DNA of 64,000 bases, taken from Chelatococcus sp. HY11. GTDB taxonomy: Bacteria; Pseudomonadota; Alphaproteobacteria; Rhizobiales; Beijerinckiaceae. The notes beneath the pieces are model-generated. The model was not told the DNA's origin. It searched no databases and saw nothing but the letters and a program-made list of their open reading frames with translations. Every line of letters starts with the position of its first letter. Within the stretch, counting starts at the first letter, position 1. Below are positions 17,154 to 26,038 of the stretch, one piece after another. The position numbers and the translations under genes are program-made. Where the stretch lies: contig NZ_JAHBRX010000002.1 of assembly GCF_018398335.1 (NCBI RefSeq), forward strand, positions 124,001 to 188,000. The letters run 5' to 3'.

Positions 17154-17664
17154 GTACTCCGGAATGTGATGGATGTCAGCGGTGCGCTGCTTGGAGAATT
17201 ATTTCCGGACCGTCGCGCTTATTTGTCACGCCTCTTTCGATCCGACACTCGCGACGAACGGACATCATTCATCGAACGTGTAAAGTTAAGGCGCGGCTTG
17301 GCGGTAATCTAAGCTGCGCTTGGCCTATCCATGACGGATTCCTGAAAAATATCTACCACATATATGTGTCAATCTGCGCGGTACAATGAGCATTCTGGGA
17401 ATGGAAGGCGCGATATTCCAATAGTTACGGAAATGTACGTCTCTGAGTCCAGTGGCTAGGTCGGTCCTTCGGCTGCACCAGACAGCCGTGCTGCTGAAAT
17501 CGCTGTGCCGCATTGATGCAGGCGACGCTGAGCGACGGCCAAATATCCCGTGATGCGAGAAAAGCGCATTTTTACTTATTAATTATCGAGATAATGGGAG
17601 TATATGCGGGCGGATATTGTAGCGATCTGCGATCACAGTTGCGAGGGTTTGTTAGCCCCTGAGC
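17154..17664. other. 510-bp non-coding, AT-richer region
   Basis: No convincing gene: a 62-codon minus-strand frame (17325-17513) lacks a ribosome site and family resemblance. Content is clearly more A+T-rich than the chromosome average, with a 12-bp palindrome CACATATATGTG at 17357-17368 about 210 bp upstream of paralogue 3. It probably contains the promoter of the three-gene RTX array, and its base composition fits a boundary of acquired DNA. Confidence 0.5.
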
Positions 17665-18576
17665 TTAAGCGCGATCCAGATTTCCCACCCGTGGCGTCGT
17701 GGCGATGATCGCCTCGGCGAGGGCGTCGATATCGGCGATATGCGGATTGCTGCGCCGCCATATGAGCCCGATCTCACGTGCAGGCTCGGGTGGCGCGAAG
17801 GGCACGACACGCAGCCGGTGGTGTACGGTCTCCGCCTCGAGGGCCATCTCCGGCACGAGGGTCATCCCGAGATCGTGGGTCACCATCTGGAGCAGCGTCG
17901 TCATCGATGTCGCGCCGATGTTGATCACGTTGTTCGGGCGTGCGGCGCTGCAGACATCAAGCGCCTGATCGCGTAGACAATGCCCTTCCTCCAGCAGCAG
18001 CAACCGCCCTGGATCGATTTCCGCCCCTGTCAGAGGGGAGGCGAGGACATCCCGGCTGGTATCCGCCATGGCCATGAAGAAACGGTCCTTCAGGAGTGGC
18101 CGCGCGGACAGGCTGTCCCCCACGACGGGGAGTGCGGCAACCACCGCGTCCAGCCGCCCTTCCTCCAGGTCCAGGAGCAGCTTGTCGGTGATAGCCTCGC
18201 GCAGCTCGATCTCGATGCGCGGGTAGGCGGCCCGAAGATAGGGGACGAGCCTTGGTACGAGATAAGGCGCGACAGTCGGGATCGCGCCGATGCGCGCTAT
18301 GCCGGACAGCGGGCTGTGCTTGTGCTGGCTCGCCTGCTCAAGCTCGGCGACCTCGGCGAGAATGTGCTGCATGCGTGGGAGAAGGGCCTCTCCTTCGCGT
18401 GTCAGAAGAATACGCGTTCGGTTGCGCTCGACCAGTTTGGTCCCCAGCGCCGCCTCGAGTTCCATGATCTGCGCCGACAAGGCCGGCTGGCTGACATGCA
18501 CGAGTTGAGCCGCCCGGCCGAAATGCCGGGTCTGGACCAAGGCGTCGAAATATCTCATCTGCTTGATCGTCACCAC
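17665..18576 (-). CDS. oxyR: OxyR, hydrogen-peroxide-sensing LysR regulator
   Basis: LysR-type activator that senses peroxide through a disulfide and turns on catalase. Residues 1-60 form the winged helix-turn-helix (HFGRAAQLVHVSQPALSAQIMELE). The effector domain carries the OxyR hallmark EEGHCLRDQALDVC, with the peroxidatic and resolving cysteines at 200 and 209 counted from the GTG at 18576, or 199 and 208 (the classical E. coli numbering) if the next GTG at 18573 is used. It is divergent from katA, its usual target, and an OxyR-type site lies in the shared promoter region. Length 303 aa is normal. Confidence 0.96.
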   Translation of the reverse strand: MVTIKQMRYFDALVQTRHFGRAAQLVHVSQPALSAQIMELEAALGTKLVERNRTRILLTREGEALLPRMQHILAEVAELEQASQHKHSPLSGIARIGAIPTVAPYLVPRLVPYLRAAYPRIEIELREAITDKLLLDLEEGRLDAVVAALPVVGDSLSARPLLKDRFFMAMADTSRDVLASPLTGAEIDPGRLLLLEEGHCLRDQALDVCSAARPNNVINIGATSMTTLLQMVTHDLGMTLVPEMALEAETVHHRLRVVPFAPPEPAREIGLIWRRSNPHIADIDALAEAIIATTPRVGNLDRA

Positions 18577-18577
18577 A

Positions 18578-18592
18578 ATAGGAAAAAACTAT
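18578..18592. promoter_or_regulatory. OxyR-type binding site in oxyR-katA intergenic region
   Basis: ATAGGAAAAAACTAT matches the ATAG-N7-CTAT half of the OxyR consensus and is followed at once by a second ATAG (18594-18597) and, after a spacer, CCTAT near 18619-18623. It starts two bases upstream of the proposed oxyR start, so binding would both repress oxyR and activate katA about 140 bp away. Confidence 0.65.
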
Positions 18593-18733
18593 CATAGATT
18601 GTTGAAAATGCAATTTGATCCTATGGACGTCCTATGCCAGAAGTTTTCTTAGAAAAATTCCAGGACGTATCGAGGCCTCCCGGGCTTCGCTAGGATGCGT
18701 GCCTTAATGCTCGATTGTTTGGGGAAGAAGGCT

Positions 18734-20197
18734 ATGACGGGTAAGAATTTCACGACCACCAACGCTGGCGCGCCTGTCGCGTCTGATGAGCATTCCCGCA
18801 GCGTGGGCCCCGATGGGCCGGTCGTCCTGCACGACGTGTATCTCGTCGAAAAGCTGGCGCAGTTCAATCGCGAGCGCGTGCCCGAGCGCGTGGTGCACGC
18901 GAAGGGCGGCGGGGCCTTCGGCGAGCTCGTCGTTACGGAGGACATGTCACGCCACACCAAGGCCGCGCTGTTCCAGAAAGGCGTGAAGACGCCGATGCTG
19001 CTGCGCTTTTCCTCGGTGGCCGGCGAGCTCGGCTCGCCCGACACGTGGCGCGACGTGCGCGGTTTCGCGCTCAAGTTCTATACGACGGAAGGCAATTACG
19101 ACATCGTCGGCAACAACACCCCGGTGTTCTTCATCCGCGATGGCATCAAGTTCCCGGATTTCATCCGCTCGCAGAAGCGTCTGCCCGGCAGCCACCTGCG
19201 CGATGCCGACATGCAGTGGGATTTCTGGACGCTTTCGCCGGAGAGCGCCCATCAGGTCACCTATCTCATGGGCGATCGCGGTCTGCCGTCATCCTGGCGC
19301 CATCTCAACGGCTACTCGTCACATACCTACCAGTGGATCAACGCCGCTGGCGAGCGCGTGTGGGTAAAGTATCATTTCCACAACCAGCAGGGCGAGCAGA
19401 ACATCGATGGCGACGTGGCGGCGCGCATCGCCGGCACGGATGCGGATCACTATATCCGAGACCTCTATGAGGCGATCGAGCGCGGCGACTTCCCGCGCTG
19501 GAAGGTCTCCGTGCAGATCATGCCCTATGAGGACGCCAAGACCTATCGGTTCAATCCGTTCGATCTCACCAAGGTCTGGCCGCACGCGGATTATCCGCTG
19601 ATCCCGGTCGGCGAGTTCGTGCTGAACCGCAATCCGGAAAATTACTTCGCCCAGATCGAGCAGGCTGCCTTCGCGCCGTCCAATCTCGTCCCGGGCGTCG
19701 ATGTCAGCCCCGATAAGATGCTGCTCGCCCGTGTGTTCTCCTATGCGGACGCCCATCGTTATCGCATTGGTCCGAACTACAACGAGCTGCCGGTCAACCG
19801 TCCGGTCTCGGAGGTTCATTCCTATGCCAAGGACGGTCCGATGCGGCATGGCTTCGCCGGCCACAGCAAACCGGTCTATGCGCCGAATTCATTCGGTGGG
19901 CCGACAGCCGATCCGGCACGCGCTTCGGAGGGCAAGGGCTGGGAAGCGGATGGCGAATTCGTACGCTCAGCCTATACGCTGCGGAGCGACGACGATGATT
20001 TCGGCCAGGCGGGAACCCTGATCCGTAAGGTTTTCACCCAGGAGCAGAGGGATCGGCTCGTGGATACGCTCGTTGGCCAATACAATGCGCTGACTGTCGA
20101 TGCCATCAAGGAGAGGTTCATCTGGTATTGGACGAGCATCGACCAGGCCACGGGCGACCTCATCGCGGCCCGCGTCGTCAAGCGCGCGGCTGAGTAA
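18734..20197 (+). CDS. katA: Monofunctional haem catalase, KatA type
   Basis: Small-subunit haem catalase (487 aa) that dismutates hydrogen peroxide. The start at 18734 is preceded by a strong GGGGAAGAAGG ribosome site and gives [20 protein letters not shown], the family's usual opening; the frame extends 13 codons further up without support. Distal His55 lies in [14 protein letters not shown] (most relatives have HAKGAG), the distal Asn in IVGNNTP (about 127), and the proximal haem Tyr in [17 protein letters not shown]. The NADPH-binding region of small-subunit catalases is present. Divergent from oxyR with an OxyR-type box between, so peroxide induction is expected. A GC-rich terminator follows. 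Confidence 0.97.
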   Translation: MTGKNFTTTNAGAPVASDEHSRSVGPDGPVVLHDVYLVEKLAQFNRERVPERVVHAKGGGAFGELVVTEDMSRHTKAALFQKGVKTPMLLRFSSVAGELGSPDTWRDVRGFALKFYTTEGNYDIVGNNTPVFFIRDGIKFPDFIRSQKRLPGSHLRDADMQWDFWTLSPESAHQVTYLMGDRGLPSSWRHLNGYSSHTYQWINAAGERVWVKYHFHNQQGEQNIDGDVAARIAGTDADHYIRDLYEAIERGDFPRWKVSVQIMPYEDAKTYRFNPFDLTKVWPHADYPLIPVGEFVLNRNPENYFAQIEQAAFAPSNLVPGVDVSPDKMLLARVFSYADAHRYRIGPNYNELPVNRPVSEVHSYAKDGPMRHGFAGHSKPVYAPNSFGGPTADPARASEGKGWEADGEFVRSAYTLRSDDDDFGQAGTLIRKVFTQEQRDRLVDTLVGQYNALTVDAIKERFIWYWTSIDQATGDLIAARVVKRAAE

Positions 20198-20221
20198 GCA
20201 GCCTGATTGGAAGACGGGAGA

Positions 20222-20255
20222 GGCTCGGGCTCCGGCCCGGGCCTTCTTTCGTTTT
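20222..20255 (+). terminator. Rho-independent terminator of katA
   Basis: Stem GGCTCGGGC (20222-20230) and GCCCGGGCC (20235-20243) with a TCCG loop; nine pairs with one G-U, followed by TTCTTTCGTTTT. It starts 25 bp after the katA stop. Confidence 0.85.
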
Positions 20256-20309
20256 ACGCTGCCTTGAGATAGTCGCGCCTGGGCCGGCTCCGTCTCAGAG
20301 GTGGCTTGT

Positions 20310-20978
20310 TCAGAGGGCGGCTTGGGTCAGCGCCAAGGCCGCCGCCGCCTGTGTCGGGTCCACCACTGGCAATCCCGTCGCCGCGTTGAGTGCCGCGACA
20401 TAACGGGCAAGCCCGGCCCCCGCGAAGACGATCGCATCCGCGCCATGGTCATCGCGTAAACTCAGGCCTGCCTTGATCAGGTTGTCTTCGACGACGGCGG
20501 GATCCTTGAGCTGCCCATAGTCCAGCCCGAGCCCGACATGGCCGGCGATACGCTCCCGGACCCCGAGGCGACGGGCGAAGCGCAAGCCCTTGACCGGGTT
20601 ACTGCCCGACACGCCAATGGTGCCGACGAGATCGCCGAGGGCAAGGGCGGCCATCATCCCGGCCTCGCCGATGCCGATCACGGGCTTCGCCGTCAACTCG
20701 CGCGCGGAAAAGACCGCGGGGTCCGAGAAACAGGCGATGATGAAGCCCGCAACTTCGGGCTTCGCGCATTCCCGCTCGATGAAACGAAGAATGGCTGGCG
20801 CCGCGCTGTCACTGTCGCGCGCGTTCTTGATGCCGTTCGGACCGTCGCTCAGGGTAAGGCAGCGGATGTCCGGACCACCCTCACGCACCAGCCATTTGAG
20901 ACTGTGCTGCATGTCCTCGGTGATGCCCGTATCCGTGCGGCTGCTCGGGTTGAGGACGTAGATTGTTTTGCGGGCCAC
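20310..20978 (-). CDS. Asp/Glu/hydantoin racemase-family protein
   Basis: A 222-aa member of the aspartate/glutamate/hydantoin racemase superfamily. Both catalytic-cysteine regions need attention: the first half has FIIACFSDPAVFSAREL, matching the usual first Cys, while the second-half motif is DAIVFAGAGLARY, where racemases usually have a Cys (GC-x-G), here Ala-Gly. It may thus be a decarboxylase- or isomerase-like variant rather than a true racemase. The GTG at 20978 is chosen because GAGGGAGG precedes it at ideal distance; an ATG at 21017 would add 13 residues. Last gene of the peptide operon, 55 bp after the M28 peptidase; it could act on D-amino acids or hydantoin-like products of the imported peptides. 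Confidence 0.85.
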   Translation of the reverse strand: MARKTIYVLNPSSRTDTGITEDMQHSLKWLVREGGPDIRCLTLSDGPNGIKNARDSDSAAPAILRFIERECAKPEVAGFIIACFSDPAVFSARELTAKPVIGIGEAGMMAALALGDLVGTIGVSGSNPVKGLRFARRLGVRERIAGHVGLGLDYGQLKDPAVVEDNLIKAGLSLRDDHGADAIVFAGAGLARYVAALNAATGLPVVDPTQAAAALALTQAAL

Positions 20979-21033
20979 CGCCGCCTCCCTCAAGAGATGA
21001 AAGCCCGGAGCGTTCATGGCTCCGGGCGAGCCT

Positions 21034-22797
21034 TCACGACAGAGCGCGGAAATCGTCTATGAAGGCGCGCGCGAGTTGCAGCGCATCCGTCACCGTATGC
21101 CGAAGGCGCATCAGCTTCGTGGTCAGGAGCTTCGCCTCCAGCCCATCCGGATCGGCCTTCTGGAAGTCATCCAGGCAGCCGAGCAGGGGAACCGGCAGGT
21201 GTAAAGTGCTGATGCCGTAGCTGTCCTGCTCATATTTGCCGCTTGCCGAGCCGGTGATGAAAGTGAGCTGGCGCGAGAGACGCAGGATGAGCCTATTGGC
21301 GCGTTGCACGGCCTTCTGGTCCGTGTCCCTCGTGGCCGCCAGCTGGTCGAGCCGCGCATCGAGCCACTCGAGCTCCGGGGCGAGCGCGGCGATCCCCTCG
21401 TGGATCAGCGACAACTGGGCGGGGTCCTTCTTGCCGGCCAGCATCAGACTGAAGCGGCGTTCAAGATCCTTGATGCGGGGAGAGAACCGCTGCGGCAGGA
21501 TCGATGTAGTGGCGAGGGCATGGACAAGTCGTGTCCAATAGTCGGTATCACTGTCGAGGATCGCGGGATCCACGATCTCGATCGTGTCGTGTTCGGTATG
21601 GTTGTACCAGCCGATTGTCGCCCCATGATACCGCTCGATCACCTCGCGGGAAAAGCCATGGCGCGCGGTGGTGGAGGAAACACCAATGCCGAAGAAGGAC
21701 TGGTCGCCGAATCTGTCGAGATTGCCGACGGAGATCGGGACGCTTTCGCCGACGGCCGCCTCGGCAATGGTCCGCGAGAATTCACGCAGCTCCGGACAGG
21801 CGTTCACATGAAATTCCGTGGTGTCCTTCATGCCGACGGAATCGATGTTCAGATAGGCGACAGCATTGCCGTTGATTTTTTCCCACAACGCATCGACGAA
21901 ATAAGTGGAGCCGGCTGCTTCTGCGACTTCGTGGCCGTTCCAGAAGCAGAACACCACGGAGCGGCGCAGTTCCGCGCGGCGGGCCGCCAGCACACGGGCA
22001 ATCTCCATCATCACAGCGTCGCCGGTGATGTTGTCTGTCACTCCCGGCAGCCACGAGTCGAGATGTCCGGAGACAATGATAAATTGGTCCCTTTCCGGCG
22101 CGGTGTCGGGGGCGTGCAGCCAACCGATCGGCTGGCTGAGCTTGCGCCATTCCCGATGCGCCGTGACATTGGCCTTCAGGACAACGGGACCGCTTTTCAT
22201 CAGGGCGCGCAACGCCTGGCCGTCACCGCGTGAGATGCTGAGGCCGAAGAGGCGCGGAATATTCTCCCAGGTTTCCGGAGTAGGGTTCCCCCAGACAGAC
22301 TTCAGCCCACGCCAGGGGATATCCGGCTCGCCGTCGCGGCCCCAGTTCATCAGGAGGATGCCCGCCGCACCCTTGACGGAAGCGATGCGCGCCTTCTCTG
22401 GCGTCGCTGGAGCGTAAGACACTTCGGCAAGAACAATCTTGCCGCGAACGTCCTTGCCCTCATAGTCGCTCTCGCCGCCCGGGCCGACGTCAACGATCTC
22501 GGCGGAATAGCCGCCTGCCGGGGTTGGCTCGATATGCGCGCAGGCGAGCGCGCGAATGACGCGCTTGTCCGGCGAGACAACTTCGAGAGTGGCTTCTCCT
22601 GGATCGCTGTCGAAGGTCTCGAATTCCTGGAGCGCCGCATCGAGGCCGTAGGACTTCAGAGTATCGACCACATAGTGGCCGGCTCTGACATCCTGGCCGG
22701 AGCCGCTCTTGCGGCGGGGTGTGTCGATCCGCATGTGATCCACATGCGCCATCACGTGGTTGATGGAATGGGGAAGTTTGGCGGAGCCGAAGGTCAT
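21034..22797 (-). CDS. M28-family metallopeptidase with PA domain
   Basis: A 587-aa zinc aminopeptidase/carboxypeptidase of family M28. The catalytic core shows ligands in VSGHLDSW, then Asp in VTDNITGDAVMM, the general-base/ligand Glu in FWNGHEVAEAAGS, and Asp in LNIDSVG; HTEHDTIE supplies the last His. A protease-associated (PA) insert lies near residues 110-210 (VRGKIVLAEVSYAPATPEKAR...GAAGILLMNWG). The C-terminal 150 residues are helical, as in glutamate-carboxypeptidase-like relatives. No signal peptide, so it acts in the cytoplasm. Start chosen at 22797 because it overlaps the stop of the M20 gene (22794-22797); the frame runs on upstream only as a shadow. Part of the peptide-utilisation operon. 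Confidence 0.9.
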   Translation of the reverse strand: MTFGSAKLPHSINHVMAHVDHMRIDTPRRKSGSGQDVRAGHYVVDTLKSYGLDAALQEFETFDSDPGEATLEVVSPDKRVIRALACAHIEPTPAGGYSAEIVDVGPGGESDYEGKDVRGKIVLAEVSYAPATPEKARIASVKGAAGILLMNWGRDGEPDIPWRGLKSVWGNPTPETWENIPRLFGLSISRGDGQALRALMKSGPVVLKANVTAHREWRKLSQPIGWLHAPDTAPERDQFIIVSGHLDSWLPGVTDNITGDAVMMEIARVLAARRAELRRSVVFCFWNGHEVAEAAGSTYFVDALWEKINGNAVAYLNIDSVGMKDTTEFHVNACPELREFSRTIAEAAVGESVPISVGNLDRFGDQSFFGIGVSSTTARHGFSREVIERYHGATIGWYNHTEHDTIEIVDPAILDSDTDYWTRLVHALATTSILPQRFSPRIKDLERRFSLMLAGKKDPAQLSLIHEGIAALAPELEWLDARLDQLAATRDTDQKAVQRANRLILRLSRQLTFITGSASGKYEQDSYGISTLHLPVPLLGCLDDFQKADPDGLEAKLLTTKLMRLRHTVTDALQLARAFIDDFRALS

Positions 22798-23978
22798 GAC
22801 GCAGTCCTTTGTGTCGGAGCGACCAGGAAATGCTCGGCAAGGTCGAGATAGACGGCGCGAGCTTTTTCCATCTGGGAGAGATCGGCCCATTCATCGGCGG
22901 CGTGCATGTTCGCGCCGCCAGGGCCAAACAGGAGCGTGGGGATTCCAGCGCCATTGAAGATGTTGGCGTCGGAAACACCGAAGCAGAACGTGAAGGGCGG
23001 TGCCTTGTCGAGAATGCGCTGATAGCTCTCCGCGAAAGTGGTGACAAAGGGATGGTCCTTGTCCATCACGAAGCTGTCGTAGCGCGGCTGGGCAATCGTC
23101 ACATCGAAGCGTGCCGGTGAATGGAGATCGCGGGCCAGCGCCTCGATCGCCGCTACAGCTTCTTCGGCGGTCTCGGTCGGCAGGAAATGCCAGTTGATCA
23201 GGAACTCGCAACGGTCCGGCACGCGGATCTCGTAGATGCCGGTGCCCGAGCTCACGTTCAGGACGCAGTGGGTGCTCGTGCCGAACTCGGGATGCGTCGG
23301 CCGCGCCAGCCCGTCGATGGCGACGAGCAGGCGCGCGGCTTCCGTCACCGCATTGACACCGTCAGCCGGATGCGAGCCGTGGGCGGAGCGCCCCGTGACC
23401 ACGACCTTCAGATTGATCTTGCCCATGGCGGCAATGGAAGGAATGTCGAAATGCGGCTCGCACATGATCGCCGCGTCGATGGCAAGACCCTGTTCAAGAT
23501 GTCCCTGTTCAAGATGTCCCTGTTCGAGAAAGCCGCGCGCCCCGCGGGAATAGGCCTCCTCGTCCGCAAGTGCCGCAAAGATCACGCGCCCCGCCCAATC
23601 ACCGGGACGGCGCGCGAGATCGCGGACAGCGTGCATCGCCGTCGCGAGACCCGACTTCATGTCCATGGCTCCGACGCCATAGAGGCGTCCCTCGCGGATC
23701 ACGGGTGAGTAGGGGTCCATGCTCCAGTCATCGGGCGGCGTGACGGTATCGCAATGGCCGCCCATGAAGAGCGTCGGTCCCGGCACGCCGCCGCTGATCT
23801 CGACGACGACATTGGTGAGGCCGCCGGCCGCCGGCTCGATGCGGGCCGGGATGCCGTTGTCCTCAAACCAGCGTGCGATGAAGGCCTGAACCGCGCCTTC
23901 CTCGCCCGAATGGCTTTTGATGCGAACGAGATCGCCGAGGAGCGCGGCGAGCTCCTGGCTGACGGGAGAAGGGGACAT
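22794..23978 (-). CDS. M20-family peptidase (ArgE/DapE type)
   Basis: Cytoplasmic deacylase or peptidase of about 394 aa. Metal ligands are in MGGHCDTV, GAMDMKSG, the paired acidic ALADEEAYSRG and CEPH, with the final His in NMHAADEW; the lid domain lies at about 180-290. An insert not usual for the family, EQGHLEQGHLEQGL, follows the ADEEAYSRGARGFL region and is written by a tandem 15-bp repeat (23490-23527). The ATG at 23978 begins two bases after the stop of the M24 gene; the GTG four codons earlier overlaps it. Fourth peptidase-like gene of the operon, suggesting stepwise processing of an imported modified peptide. Confidence 0.9.
   Translation of the reverse strand: MSPSPVSQELAALLGDLVRIKSHSGEEGAVQAFIARWFEDNGIPARIEPAAGGLTNVVVEISGGVPGPTLFMGGHCDTVTPPDDWSMDPYSPVIREGRLYGVGAMDMKSGLATAMHAVRDLARRPGDWAGRVIFAALADEEAYSRGARGFLEQGHLEQGHLEQGLAIDAAIMCEPHFDIPSIAAMGKINLKVVVTGRSAHGSHPADGVNAVTEAARLLVAIDGLARPTHPEFGTSTHCVLNVSSGTGIYEIRVPDRCEFLINWHFLPTETAEEAVAAIEALARDLHSPARFDVTIAQPRYDSFVMDKDHPFVTTFAESYQRILDKAPPFTFCFGVSDANIFNGAGIPTLLFGPGGANMHAADEWADLSQMEKARAVYLDLAEHFLVAPTQRTAS
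23490..23527 (-). repeat. In-frame 15-bp tandem repeat inside M20 peptidase gene
   Basis: CTGTTCAAGATGTCC occurs at 23490-23504 and 23505-23519, followed by a third partial unit to about 23527. It encodes repeated Leu-Glu-Gln-Gly-His units in the M20 peptidase and keeps the frame. Such repeats expand or shrink by slippage. Confidence 0.85.
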
Positions 23979-23980
23979 GA

Positions 23981-25144
23981 TCAGGCCCACCAGCGCCGTT
24001 CGAGCTTCGTGATGACCTCGACACCCGTCGTGGTGACGAGCACTTCATCCTCGATGCGCGCACCGCCCGCCGGCGTCCGATAGAGGCCGGGTTCGATGGT
24101 CAGCACCATGCCGGGCTGCAGGAAGGTCTTCTCGCCCTTGCAGATCGCCGGTGGCTCGTCGACGCCGAGGCCGATGCCATGGCCGAGATAGGTGCCAGCA
24201 CCGCCATAGCCGAAGGCGAACTTGCCTTGGAAGCCCGCATTCACGGCGACGTCGTCGGCGATCTTCTCGAGATCTTCGGCGAGAACGCCGGGGCCGATGG
24301 CATCGATGCTGACCTCGAGCATCTTCAGCACCGTCTCGAGAAGATGCACGCCATCCTTCGTGGGGCGGCCGACCATCGTCGCCCGGCAGATGTCGATCAT
24401 ATAGCCCTGCCAGCGACCGTTGATCTCCATGTGGACGAGATCCCCGTCCTCCAGCACGCGATCGGAGAAGGCCGGAAACAGAAAGGGCTCTCCCGAGCGC
24501 TCGACACCGGACTGGCAGGTCGCAAAGGCATTGGTGGCGCCACGTTTCGTCATCTCGGAAATGACGAAATTGGCGAGCTCGCGTTCGGTGACGCCCGGCT
24601 TGATCTCCTTGCGCAGCAATGCGCCGACTTCATCGGCGAAGGCGGAGCCCTGGCGCAGCGCCTCAAGCTCCTTGTCGCTTTTGATCGCGCGCATGTTCAT
24701 CACGATGTCATCGGCCTCGATGAAGCGAACGCCGGGATTGTAATGGGTCATCTCGGCGAAGGTCATCGCGGAGATGACGTCCATGCCGATGATGCCGACG
24801 GTTGCGCGCTGCGCGCCCGCGCGCTCCAGGATCGCCGTGATGCCTGCGACGATATTGGGGTTGACCACGGTCTCCCCGACGCCATGCGCCGGCACGTAGA
24901 ACGGCGTCGTCACGGCAATCGCGAGATTCGCCTTCGGATCCGTCGGGATGTAAAGCAGGCCGAGCCCGCGACCACGGATCGCAAAGCGGCTGGGATGGCC
25001 CGCGAGCATCGGGATATGGCCGCAGAGATAGGCCAGATCGCCATTGCGATCAGGCGCGCGTCCGGCGACGATCACGCCCTCAAAGCCGCGCATGCTCGCG
25101 AGTTCGCGCGCGCGCTGCACGCGCCCCTTCATCTCGTCAATCAC
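23981..25144 (-). CDS. M24-family peptidase (Xaa-Pro aminopeptidase-like)
   Basis: A 387-aa protein of creatinase/prolidase fold: N-terminal domain to about residue 140 and the C-terminal pita-bread domain. Metal-site motifs can be read: HMEINGRWQGYMIDICRATM, GHGIGLGVDEPP, TIEPGLY and RIEDEVLVT. The first ligand, Asp in classical prolidases, is Glu in HMEIN; this is seen in a subset of M24B proteins, and activity or metal preference may differ. Cytoplasmic. Encoded between a Dpp-type permease and an M20 peptidase on the same strand, so it probably trims Xaa-Pro-like bonds of the imported ligand. Confidence 0.9.
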   Translation of the reverse strand: MIDEMKGRVQRARELASMRGFEGVIVAGRAPDRNGDLAYLCGHIPMLAGHPSRFAIRGRGLGLLYIPTDPKANLAIAVTTPFYVPAHGVGETVVNPNIVAGITAILERAGAQRATVGIIGMDVISAMTFAEMTHYNPGVRFIEADDIVMNMRAIKSDKELEALRQGSAFADEVGALLRKEIKPGVTERELANFVISEMTKRGATNAFATCQSGVERSGEPFLFPAFSDRVLEDGDLVHMEINGRWQGYMIDICRATMVGRPTKDGVHLLETVLKMLEVSIDAIGPGVLAEDLEKIADDVAVNAGFQGKFAFGYGGAGTYLGHGIGLGVDEPPAICKGEKTFLQPGMVLTIEPGLYRTPAGGARIEDEVLVTTTGVEVITKLERRWWA

Positions 25145-25153
25145 TTGTGTCTC

Positions 25154-26035
25154 CTATCGTGTACGGACGTCGAGCGTGTCACGCAGCCCATCGCCCAAGA
25201 GGTTGAGCCCGAGCACCAGAAAGATGATGGCGAGGCCCGGGAAGATCGAAATATGCGGCGCGCTGCGCAGCAGCGTGCGGCTCTCGGCGAGCATCTGCCC
25301 CCATTCGGCCAGCGGCGGCTTGACGCCGACACCGAGGAAGCCAAGGCCGGCCGCGACCAACACGGCCTCGGCCATCAGCAGAGAGGCCTGGACGATGACC
25401 GGCGACAGGGCGTTCGGCACCACATGACGCAACACAATGGCGCGGTCCGTCGCGCCGAGCGAACGGCTGCTCTGGATGTAGTCCATTTCGCGCACCTGTA
25501 GCACCGCGCCGCGGGCGACGCGCACGAGGCGCGGCAGGCTGGCGATTGCGATGGCGATGATGGTCGTGCCGAGGCCGGGGCCGAGGATGGTCACGACGGC
25601 AAGCGCGGTGATGATGCTCGGCAAGGTCATCATGACATCCGTCATGAAAATTACCGCCCGCTCGACTCGCCCGCGATAGTATCCGGCCAGCACGCCGAAC
25701 AGCATGCCGAACAGCGTGGCGATACCGACAACGCAGAAGCCCAGAACAAGCGAGGTCTGCGCGCCGAAGATCGTGCGGCTGAGAACATCACGTCCGAACT
25801 GATCGGTGCCGAATGGATGCGCGAGACTCGGCGGCTTGGCCACGTTGCGCAGATCAACAGTATCCGGCCCCCAGGGTGCAAGCCACGGCGCGAAGAGCGC
25901 AACGACGATATAGAGCAACACGATCACGAGGCCTGCCACGCCCATTCTGTGACGCAGGAACTTGCGCAATAGCCTGCGGCGCGGGGCCTGGGATGCATGA
26001 GCGGAGGTATCGACGGGGTTCATCAGCGCCACCAT
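25154..26035 (-). CDS. Peptide ABC transporter permease, DppC type
   Basis: Inner-membrane permease of about 293 aa (289 if ATG 26023 is used). It opens with a charged arginine-rich segment (PRRRLLRKFLRHRMGVAG) before the first helix, as DppC/OppC proteins do, then the periplasmic loop LAHPFGTDQFGRDVLSRTIFGAQTS, a DppC signature. The cytoplasmic docking loop is SSRSLGATDRAIVLRHVVPNALSP. It pairs with the DppB-type gene whose stop lies 3 bp upstream. No DppD/DppF ATPases are encoded in the operon. Confidence 0.93.
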   Translation of the reverse strand: MVALMNPVDTSAHASQAPRRRLLRKFLRHRMGVAGLVIVLLYIVVALFAPWLAPWGPDTVDLRNVAKPPSLAHPFGTDQFGRDVLSRTIFGAQTSLVLGFCVVGIATLFGMLFGVLAGYYRGRVERAVIFMTDVMMTLPSIITALAVVTILGPGLGTTIIAIAIASLPRLVRVARGAVLQVREMDYIQSSRSLGATDRAIVLRHVVPNALSPVIVQASLLMAEAVLVAAGLGFLGVGVKPPLAEWGQMLAESRTLLRSAPHISIFPGLAIIFLVLGLNLLGDGLRDTLDVRTR

Positions 26036-26038
26036 CCC

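Noticed and set aside
17325-17513. 62-codon minus-strand frame in the AT-rich gap
   Set aside because: No ribosome site, no recognisable motif, no neighbour coupling; not supported as a gene.
23490-23527. CRISPR-like repeat
   Set aside because: Units are only 15 bp, contiguous and in frame inside a peptidase gene; there are no spacers or cas genes.
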